Shown here: one piece after another, positions 56,317 to 64,000 of the stretch | Layout of the letters: every line of letters starts with the position of its first letter | Numbering within the stretch: the stretch's first letter is position 1 | Assembly (NCBI RefSeq): GCF_030272615.1 | Contig: NC_081406.1 | Span: 404,211,439-404,275,438 of the forward strand | From: Cryptomeria japonica | Taxonomy: Eukaryota; Streptophyta; Pinopsida; Cupressales; Cupressaceae | Length of the DNA stretch: 64,000 bases | Direction of reading: 5' to 3' | Program-made: the position numbers and the translations under genes | The notes under the pieces: model-generated | The model's input: the letters and a program-made list of their open reading frames with translations, nothing else | Databases searched by the model: none | Told to the model about the DNA's origin: nothing

Positions 56317-56942
56317 AATGAGGGGGGAAAGTCTTCTTAATATACAAATTGATAGATCTCATATCAGTAGACACCAGAAAAAATTTTGACATAATATTTG
56401 TCTGGGGGGAATGACCATATAGCCAGTAGATTTCCACCAACATGAAATGTTACTTATGGAACCATATCGATATTCTTTGGCAGTTTGCAAACACTCCATA
56501 TCATTCTTTATCTATTAGAAAACATAGATATAATATCTTAAAAGAATACAATGAAGTAGATGACCATTGTTTTTTACACCTTTTTTTACATATGCGCCCA
56601 AAATATTATCATCTCCTCTATGTACCAAAGAGTCCAGAATTGAACTTCAATTTTCATTTATTTGCCAGTCAAATTGAAGTGACTCTTTGGGTCAAGAGTT
56701 AAATAAGAAAACAATAAATAGAAAATGAGTCCGGATCCAAGCAATTTTCAAGGATTGATCCTTCCTTTTTTTACTCTACTTCTCAGTCGGAACAAACCAT
56801 CTTTCATCCGAAAGATATTTTCTTTCAAGGTCGAAGAATTACATAAAAGATCATTCTATGGATCTCATACCTCATTCTATAATTCGTACTTTGTTCAGAT
56901 TTTGGACAAAGCTAACGAGTCAATCGAGCTCGTTAGCGATTC
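56317..56942 (+). other. Plastid-derived spacer between ycf4 and cemA
   Basis: About 630 bp. Two small plus-strand frames occur (56442-56702, 86 codons; 56725-56946, 73 codons). Neither shows a motif I recognise. They may be decayed spacer, or a lineage-specific 5' extension of cemA, since the second one runs up to the cemA start in another frame. Confidence 0.5.
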
Positions 56943-57637
56943 ATGAATTGGAAGTCGCATAAAACATTCGCTTCTCTACAATATGTTACATGTTTAATAG
57001 TATTGCCTTAAGGAATTTCAATTTCATTACAAAACAGTTTAGAATCTTGGGTTACAAATTGGTGGAATATTGGTCAATCAAAAAAAAAAATTGATTATTT
57101 ACAAGAAGAAAATGCGATAAGAAAATTTGAAAAAATAGAAGAACTATTCCTCTTAGAAATAATGGTGAAAGATTTTCAAAAATGCCTTCACAATATATTC
57201 GTGTAGAGATGCAGAAAAAGATGATCCAATTGGTCAAAATATATAATCAAGATTGTATCCACATCATCTCACATTTATTAGCAAATCTAATAGGTTTGGT
57301 TCATCTAAGTGTTTGTCTCATTCTGGGTAAGAAGAAACTTGGCATTCTAAATTCTTGGATCCAAGAAGTCTTCTACAGCTTAAGCGATACAATGGTATCT
57401 TTTTCTATTCTTTTAGTAACCCATCTATGTATTGGGTTTCATTCGCCCCATGGTTGGGAACTAATGATAAATTGGATCTTCAAAATTTATGGATTTGCTC
57501 ATAACAAATGAATAATATCTGGTCTTGTTTCAACTTTTCCAGTCATCTTAGACACAATTTTCAAATATTAGATCTTCCATCGTTTAAATCATATATCTCC
57601 TTCACTTTTAGTAATTTATCACTCAATGAATGAATAA
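56943..57637 (+). pseudogene. cemA: cemA pseudogene (plastid envelope membrane protein)
   Basis: The sense strand can be followed in pieces: [14 protein letters not shown], then [13 protein letters not shown] near 57045-57085, [16 protein letters not shown] and [15 protein letters not shown] in the open part 57182-57511, and IISGLVSTFPVILDTIF up to HSMNE and a stop at 57635-57637. CemA is an inner-envelope protein involved in proton and inorganic-carbon handling. Breaks: a stop near 57005 in the first hydrophobic segment (LP*GIS), at least one frameshift before 57182, and a stop at 57509-57511. Confidence 0.92.
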
Positions 57638-57809
57638 CCAATGGTTTCTTCCCCATTTGACCTCCCCTCTTTTTTACTTTTTTTTAGGGCGATACTTCTT
57701 ATTTTTTATTTTTAGGTTAATATAGTAGCAGAATTGCAGGCACGTAACTATGATAGTTACCTACCACCATTTTATTTAAAATAAAAGAATTGTAACAAAA
57801 AATTGAACT

Positions 57810-58772
57810 ATGCAAAATAGAAAAACTTATGATGACTGGGTGAAAAAGTGGATAACTCAATAAATTTCTATCTTAATAATGATAGATATAATGACTCGCA
57901 CATCTATTGCAAATGCATATCCCAATTTTGCACAACAAGCTTATGAGAATCCTCAAGAAGCAACTGGGCATATTGTATGTGCCAATTGTCATTCGGCTAA
58001 AAAACCTGTGGAGATTGAAGTTCCACAGTCTATGCTTCCTGATACCATTTTTGAAGCAGTTGTTAAAATACCCTATGATAAGCAAATAAAATAAGTTCTT
58101 GCTAATGGTAAAAAAGGGACTTTAAATGTAGGAGTTGTTCTTATTTTGCCCAAAGGTTTCGAATTAGCTCCTCCGAATCGTATTTATCCTGAGATTAAGG
58201 AAAAAATAGGTGATCTTTATTTTCAAAACTATCATCCCAATCAAAAAAATATTCTAATAATAGGCCCTATTCCTGGTCAAAAATATAGTAAAATTGTATT
58301 TCCCATCCTTTCACCAAATCCTACTACTAATAAAGCAGCTCACTTCCTGAAATATCCCATATATGTAGGTGGTAATAGAGGAAGAGGACAAATTTATCCT
58401 GATGGGAGCAAAAGCAACAATACAGTCTATAACGCTTCAGCAATGGGTAAAGTAAGTAAAATTGCATGTAAAGAAAAGGGTGGATATCAAATAACTATTG
58501 ATAATCCATCAGACGATCGACAAGTGGTTGACTTTGTACCTCCAGGACTGAAACTTCTTGTTTCAGAAGGTGAATTCATCAAGGCGGATCAGTCATTAAC
58601 GAATAACCCTAATGTGGGTAGATTTGGTCAAGAAAATGCATAAATAGTACTTCAAGATCCTTTACATGTTCAAGGTCTTTTATTATTCTTAGCATCTATC
58701 ATTTTAGCACAGATATTTCTGGTTCTTAAGAAGAAACAATTTGAGAAAGTTCAATTGGTCGAAATTATATAA
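57810..58772 (+). pseudogene. petA: petA pseudogene (cytochrome f)
   Basis: The frame from ATG at 57810 to TAA at 58772 is 321 codons, the normal length, with no indel that shifts it. Three internal stops disable it: TAA at 57861 (signal peptide), TAA at 58092 and TAA at 58641. The haem-binding CANCH motif is present (about 57978-57995), preceded by [13 protein letters not shown], the mature N terminus. Later come [18 protein letters not shown] and the C-terminal anchor [20 protein letters not shown]. Cytochrome f is part of the thylakoid b6f complex. Two of the stops fit CAA to TAA change. Plastid RNA editing is an alternative only if this were plastid DNA, which the satellite and LTR neighbours contradict. 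Confidence 0.95.
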
Positions 58773-59369
58773 ATAAAAATTGCAATAATAAAGTCATACT
58801 TTTTCGGAGCCCTTCATTTGCCCCTTCCCTCTGTTCGAATATATTGATTTATTGTGAAGAATGAGGAGATATAAAGAATATGTGCATCCTTAATAATGAG
58901 TGATTCAGGAACAAACTTGTTAAACAGTGAGTTCCCTAGTTATGTGCGACATTCAATATTATATATATGTGATCTTTTCTCACCATGATTTATCATATTC
59001 AAAATAAATAAATCAAAGCATAAATAGAAGGAAGGAGAGAATTTGGCAATCTTGGCTTACTATTTTTGCTGATTTTATAACTTATCCTACTCCTTGAAAA
59101 AGTAAAAAGTAAAAAAAAATAAAATATATATATACTTTTTACCATTATCTCGCCAAAGTCAGAGGAGTTCATTCATTTTCTAATTTAATTTTTTCTTTTT
59201 GGATTGAAATGACAAAATGATAGTTCTGCAAAAACATTAGAAACTTTAGTTCTGTGGGGAAAACTATAGTTCTGCAGGGGAAACTATAGGTCTGCGAAAA
59301 ATTCATATTTGTTTTTTACTGAGTTTCTGATTCTCCCCCAGTAATATTCTATTACCAGAAATAATACCG
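58773..59369. other. petA downstream sequence, no gene seen
   Basis: AT-rich and without a recognised gene. The first part resembles a plastid spacer in composition. A partial repeat of ctatagttctgcagggg lies at 59220-59300. Copia C begins at 59370. Confidence 0.4.
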
Positions 59370-60551
59370 TGTTAGGTCCAATATGGAAAGCTAATGTACT
59401 GAGAGGGGAGGGGTGAATCAGTACTTCAAAACTTTTCTTCAACAGAAACTTTACTGTTAAGCGTAAACTGAATATTGCTGAAACATAATATAAAGCTAAA
59501 ACATATAAATAACATTCATACATGTTTCACTCCATAACACATATATTTTGGTTACACAGAAACTCTTTGTTAGAGAGAAAAATTGCGGTGGGGATGGCAC
59601 CCACAACTTCACTACTACAATAATAAAGGTTGCTCAGTTAGAGCTACATGTTTAGCTATTTCTGATAGCTTACCCTGTTAGGAGTATCAAGATCTTTAGA
59701 TCTACCTTGTTAAAGAATTTTACAACACTTATACTAAATGTTGTACCTGGTTAAAGGCTTTACAATTTATAGACTTTGTTAGAGTCTTTTACCCTGTTAA
59801 AGGTTTCTCTTACAACTCAAAATAATACAATCAAAATCTTTACAAAATATCTACAACTTCACATCTGAAATGTTATAGCAGATTCTATGTACTCAATATG
59901 AAATTACCTTGCTCATAGCATACCTCGGTAATTGATAAATCAACTCGGTAAACCCTTCTGTTTAATCTGTTCCTTAACTATTCTCTGAAATCTTTCTCGG
60001 TGACCTCTGAATATCTTTGTTAGTCGTAACAGTCACAACACATTGTGCTTTCTCATGATTTTTCCTTTCAGCTTATCTGTCACACATGTCTTGCTTCATG
60101 CTTTTTGATCCTCATTTCATGTTGTATAAATAGATCTCTTATGATGGTGATCTATTCATGCTTCGATCTTACAAACATGATTCATCGAATGAATAACCAT
60201 ACAAATTATTTCATTGGATAGATGTCCTCAAAATCATACAAAATCTTCCTATGTGATAATGGTTCCCTATTCCTCGATCTTGTAACACGTTTCCACATAT
60301 GTGTCCAAGTTCAATGAATCTGGTAACATGTTTCACTCGGTTCAGATCACTCAGTATTCCTTCTTTGCTGCTCGATAGACATAGAACATTACTCGGTAGA
60401 CAGCTCGGTGTATACTAAACTTTGTGACTTCTTTCTTCTATAACCGACTACTTTAGTGCTTACCGACTGAGTATTTCAGTAGTATTAACCGACTAGAGTA
60501 TATAGGATGACTTTGGACATAAAACTAATGACAACTTAGTAAATAGTAACA
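59370..60551 (-). repeat. Copia C 3' LTR (1182 bp)
   Basis: Element-oriented ends are TGTTACTATTTAC and CCTAACA. A TATA-like stretch (tataaata on plus) lies at 60124-60131. The G-run is at 59401-59417. CTCGGTA/CTCGGTG words recur from 59925 to 60415. Confidence 0.85.
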
Positions 60552-60565
60552 ATCTCCCTTTTGAC
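60552..60565 (-). promoter_or_regulatory. Copia C polypurine tract
   Basis: The minus strand reads GTCAAAAGGGAGAT directly before the LTR start TGTTAC. Confidence 0.85.
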
Positions 60566-60867
60566 ATTAGTTTGGTATGTTTGACAAAACTCTTTTCAAA
60601 GTCATAACTCAAAAATCTATATACTTACAAAATTTGACTAACCTGACAGTCTATACAATTTTCAATAAATAGTATACTCAGATATACTCCCCTTATCAAT
60701 ATACTGTATATAACTCTGATTTTGCATGCAGCTTTACTATTCTATATTCATTGATTGGTGTTCACTGCTCCCCCTATCAAAATTACCTGTACATCCAGAT
60801 ACTTTGATTTGCTCGGCATACTTCCTCTTGTATACACTATACTCCCCCTTTTTAACAAACATGAAAA

Positions 60868-61743
60868 CTAGTTACCATTCAGTGGAGGCAACTGATCAAA
60901 AATAGATTTGTACTTAGTTTGAGCATCGGTGAGAGCATTGGTAAGGGCACTCTTGACACTGTCCATTAGGGAATTTTGAGCTGTAATATCAGCTAACAAT
61001 GAAATCAGACCATCTAAAGTGCTTCCCTCTTGTTGACTGGATAAATAGGTAGCTCGATTAGTCTTCTCTTGGGCGAAGGACAAGTGTGGAATGAATAAGG
61101 TTTGAAGAGTCATGACATCCATTCTTATTTTGTGTTCTTCATTCCGAAGTTCCAACTATTGAGCCATGAGAGATTGTAACTTGGTATAGAAATTCTAAAT
61201 AGAATTGGGCTCAGTGGTCAATTTATTTGAGAGATCGGTGATCTCTTTTTCAAGAACTTCGGTTTTATTCTTGATATCTTTAATGAAGAAAGAAAATGTA
61301 CAGAGCTTTTGATATAAATAAAGAATATGTTTGAGTTGAGGGGACAACTCAGTAATGAGTCCAGCTAGCTTAACTTTACCGATAGCAATGGCTTTTTGTA
61401 CCTCTTCAATCATTTTGGCAGTGAGCTCTTTGTCCTTCAATTTTATCAGGTATTCAGATGTGTCTACTCCAGATGCTTCTATTTTAGTGAGGAGTTCATC
61501 CAGTTGAATATGGATGGCTACATCTTTTGTCACGGTAGCTTCAGGTAGCATTTTTGTTAATAATGCTTTAACCTTTTGAAGTACTCTATTTTTCTTCTGT
61601 ATAGCCATTTGTCTCTCTTGTTCTACTTTGGCTTTGCATAGTTCCCCGAATTCAATGAGTGCTTGCCCTTTCAGTTTGGAAATGTCTACATTTGGCAACA
61701 CAATTGGCTTTGACAGATCTAGCTTGAAACTATGCTTCTTCAT
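60868..61743 (-). pseudogene. Copia C extra ORF, C-terminal part (coiled-coil-like)
   Basis: Two open pieces in one frame (61195-61743, 182 residues; 60868-61155, 95 residues), separated by TAG codons at 61195 and 61156. Lys/Glu-rich heptad-like segments (CKAKVEQERQMAIQKKNRVLQ, KTEVLEKEITDLSNKL) suggest coiled coils. The final TAG at 60868-60870 after LPPLNGN is probably the natural stop. No enzyme motif; env-like ORFs of Sireviruses also end in coiled coils. Confidence 0.65.
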
Positions 61744-62334
61744 TTACTTCTCTTTAGATGATGAGGCTTTCATCGGTTGAACCAGTACAATGGCTTGGGA
61801 GGCTTTTTCACCCTCGGTAGGTTGCTCAGTAGAGGCAACACTTTTGTCAGTTTCTTTAGCCTCAGATGTAGCCTTCAGTGATTCCTTGCTTGGGGTCTTG
61901 GTGGTAACAGTTTCAGTGCTTGTTGAGGCTTGAGAAGTTTGTTCCCCAATGGTCTGAGAAGTAGCTTCTCCTTTGGTAGACTGTTGACCCTCTTTGCCTT
62001 GTTCAGTGTCCTGAGGTGTCTTGGTTGAAAAATGCTGAGTTACCGGAGGATAGGACTTGACTTGTTCCAAAACTGATTCACTTGATACCAGTTTGGAATA
62101 GGCATTCCCTTCTATCATTTCTTGTTCCTGTACCTCAGTGTCCATGATATCCTCATCAAGTTGTATAGTACCAGTAGGATCTTGCTCGGTGATATCAACT
62201 ATTTCAACTTCACCTTGCTCATCAGCACTCTTGTTTCGAAAAATTTCTTGTCATTTTTCTTTTGTCTCTTTCTCTACTTCAAGATAAAGGCCATTCATCA
62301 GTTTCAAGGCTCTTTGCCTGACTAGGAAGTTTGT
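61744..62334 (-). pseudogene. Copia C extra ORF, low-complexity middle part
   Basis: 61744-62145 is open for 133 residues and is dominated by Thr, Ser, Gln, Glu and Lys (STKGEATSQTIGEQTSQAS, KESLKATSEAKETDK). It stays in the same frame as both neighbours; the stops are TGA at 62251 and TAA at 61744. It looks like a disordered linker between the N-terminal domain and the coiled coils. Confidence 0.6.
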
Positions 62335-63345
62335 CTAGTAGTTTTTCAGATGTTCACTTATCTCATCTACCGACATGTCTGGAAAGAGATGTACCAGACT
62401 TCTTTCTCTCATCTTATTTTCTGAGTCCATAGCATATTTCCACCTGTTATCAATGTGTAAGTACAATGCTTTTGGAAGAGAATTAGTTACTTCCAATGGG
62501 ACTAATCGGAATTTAAGAAATGTGCAAATTACAGCTTCTTCAATTTGCCTCTTTTCTGCATCAGTTCTGGATTCATATTTTACATATCTAAACACTCCAA
62601 ATCCACCATATTGTTTCAGATTTGCACAAAAATTATCAACACTATGTGCATCTTTCTTTGTGCTCTTAACAATCTGAAATTTTCTTACATCTTCAGATTC
62701 GGTGTCACTTGACTCTTTATTCAAAATGAGTCCCCAAGTAGACTTCTTATAAGTTTTTGTTACCTTAGGCATTGCAACATTTTTCTGCTTCTTACTCGGT
62801 GACACTGCAGATGATCTAGTATTAGGGTGCTTTGCTGGAGGAGTAGGTGATACCTGTGATGTATCATTTTTCTTCCTTTTCAAAATTTTGCCTTTTGGCA
62901 ACTCGGTGCTCAATGTAATTGCTGCTTCTTAGGCTTCAGATTCCTCCTCAGTGATGACTTGATCGCTCTTGATAGGAGTGGAGGAAGGCCCTTCTCCAAA
63001 TTTCTCTATTAATACTTTGATCATTTTGGTTGCTTTCCTTGTAGCCTTAGGAACTACAATGCTCATCTTAACTTTTTCTTTGACCTCTTCATAGGTACCG
63101 TACCTGATCTCGGTAGCATGCCTTCGAAGTGCAAGAAAGGCATCTATCTGTTGCTGCGTAATGTTAGAATCAATCTCATAACCCATAGGCGACAAGGATT
63201 GAGTTCTTGGTTCTACTGCATTGACATAATAGTAGTCGATGTCCACTTCAAAACATATATTATCCTTGTATTTCTCCACTAATTGGGGTGGTATTTTGTG
63301 CCTGTTATGCATCTTTTCCTGAAATTTGCTAAAGTAATCATCCAT
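62335..63345 (-). pseudogene. Copia C extra ORF, N-terminal and central part
   Basis: Two open pieces in one frame (62929-63345, 138 residues; 62335-62913, 192 residues), split by TAA at 62929. Words include YYVNAVEPRTQSLSPMGYEI, a basic nuclear-signal-like KKQKNVAMPKVTKTYKKS, and YGGFGVFRYVKYESRTDAEK. I do not recognise the fold. The general pattern (globular front, basic linker, acidic and coiled rear) is that of plant transposon-associated proteins found in env-like ORFs. Confidence 0.6.
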
Positions 63346-63450
63346 TATCTCATTGAAGTTATCACCTAGCTGATTGATGAGGTCATTTATTTGATGGGTG
63401 ATTGGTTGATGTAGATCCCAAACTACTTTACCAACTAATGGAAAGAATTT

Positions 63451-63765
63451 CTAAAAATAGAAAAGCATGCATACTAAGAGTGACCCAAACTTTAGTGTGT
63501 TTGCCGAGTTGTTCTTCTTCGGCATCCTTATGGTGTTGATATTTTCAAAAAGATTTTTCAACAACACTTTGCATAGCTCAATCTTCATGCCCTTTTTCAC
63601 AATTTTGTATGCTAAATCAATAGTTGCACATGGTACACTGTTTTCCCTTGCCGACTGAAAGAAACAATAACCTATGACTCCAATTGCAAACTTCAGCTCT
63701 ACATCTATAACATTATTCAATTTCAGACCTCTGCAATCAGATTCAACTCTGGTTAAAGTGATCAA
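63451..63765 (-). pseudogene. Copia C extra ORF, most upstream visible part
   Basis: A 104-residue stretch in the same frame as the pieces to its left (stop TAG at 63451). It includes GVIGYCFFQSARENSVPCATIDLAYKIVKKG and LCKVLLKNLFENINTIRMPKK. The listed start is not an ATG; a MPELR-like start lies just upstream at about 63800 behind a TAA at 63781. Function not recognised. Confidence 0.55.
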
Positions 63766-63781
63766 TTCTTTCTGTGAAATT

Positions 63782-64000
63782 TATCTGAGCTCAGGCATGG
63801 TCGAATATAGGGTATCTGGTGATTAAGTGGATGATATACTTGGTGATTTTGAATGGTTGCTCCTCTAACCACATAAAGTCATCATGAACTCTGCTCAAAA
63901 CAAATAACCCATTGGCGTTTGAAGACTCGCGGGTATTTTAGGGCTTCGGTCAGTCCCTTGACTTTGATATACTCATACTTGCTATCTAGGATTCCATCAG
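63782..64000 (-). other. Copia C, right-edge sequence upstream of extra ORF
   Basis: No long frame. The minus strand has coding-like words but several stops. It is probably the upstream part of the extra ORF or the pol-ORF spacer; it is cut by the window edge. Confidence 0.4.

Larger units (their letters stand above)
56172..59369 (+). other. Plastid DNA insertion in nuclear DNA (NUPT): ycf4 end, cemA, petA
   Basis: Three plastid genes occur in the order and orientation of the plastid genome (ycf4, cemA, petA), and all are broken. One side is satellite, the other is the Copia C LTR. The left border lies between 56172 and 56203. The right border is uncertain: plastid-like sequence is clear to about 58800, and 58800-59369 could be petA downstream spacer or unrelated sequence; a degenerate agttctgcaggggaaactat repeat lies at 59220-59300. 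The number of stops shows an old transfer. Confidence 0.9.
59370..64000 (-). mobile_element. Copia C: 3' end of a Sirevirus-like copia element, runs off the right edge
   Basis: A 3' LTR (59370-60551), a polypurine tract and a long minus-strand extra ORF (60868 to beyond 63765) stand in the place where Sirevirus-type copia elements carry an env-like ORF, between pol and 3' LTR. gag-pol is expected to the right of the window. The LTR shares the G-run motif and the ccctgttaaagg-type units with Copia A and B but is otherwise diverged, so it is a different family. Confidence 0.8.

Noticed and set aside
57810-58772. petA as a working gene
   Set aside because: Three in-frame stops, and flanked by satellite and a retrotransposon rather than plastid genes beyond cemA.
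56172-58772. Whole window as a plastid or mitochondrial contig
   Set aside because: Only about 3 kb is plastid-like; the rest is nuclear-type retrotransposons and satellite.

Overview
This window looks like nuclear heterochromatin of a seed plant, and most likely a gymnosperm. It holds no gene that appears intact. It is a nest of decayed LTR retrotransposons in a satellite array, plus one block of plastid DNA. The gymnosperm guess is an inference from the petA pseudogene, whose residue choices (for example YDKQIK and EFIKADQ) look conifer-like, and from the very large nested elements. Base composition is AT-rich, and almost every coding frame is broken by nonsense codons, many of them CAG to TAG.

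Layout from left to right. (1) 1-5833: Ty1/copia element 'Copia A' on the minus strand. It has RNase H, RT, integrase, protease, zinc knuckle and gag, then a PBS and its 5' LTR; its left end is outside the window. (2) Copia A sits inside 'Tat-1' (5834-13317, minus), the 5' half of a Ty3/gypsy Tat-lineage element. (3) Tat-1 abuts the 5' end of another gypsy-like element, 'Gypsy X' (13318-17063, minus; a gag-like trace and a long LTR). (4) 17064-21117: satellite of about 147-bp monomers in ordered multimers, with an orientation switch near 19306. (5) 21118-47248: 'Tat-2' (minus), a copy with both LTRs, flanked by a 5-bp target duplication (aatgt). Removing the element rejoins the satellite exactly. 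(6) Inside Tat-2, a truncated chromovirus (25935 to about 33500, minus) interrupts the end of an antisense plant-mobile-domain (PMD) ORF. (7) 47249-56171: more satellite, interrupted by 'Copia B' (50395-53764, minus), a 3'-deleted relative of Copia A. (8) About 56172-59369: plastid-derived DNA with the ycf4 end, cemA and petA as pseudogenes in plastid order. (9) 59370-64000: 'Copia C' (minus), a 3' LTR followed by a long extra ORF in the position of the env-like ORF of Sirevirus-type copia elements; it runs off the right edge.

Within each element the domain order is normal. Copia is gag, protease, integrase, RT, RNase H. Tat is gag, protease with G-patch, RT, RNase H, a second RNase H, integrase, then a long 3' region carrying the PMD gene on the opposite strand. 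The chromovirus is protease, RT, RNase H, integrase, chromodomain. The inferred order of events is: satellite array first; then Gypsy X, Tat-2 and Copia B landing in satellite; Tat-1 into Gypsy X; Copia A into Tat-1; the chromovirus into Tat-2.

The most unusual items are the antisense PMD gene with a second PMD fragment captured in the opposite orientation upstream of RT, the nucleosome-sized satellite whose monomer keeps one 49-codon frame open, and the roughly 970-codon single-frame extra ORF of Copia C. No tRNA, rRNA or CRISPR was seen.
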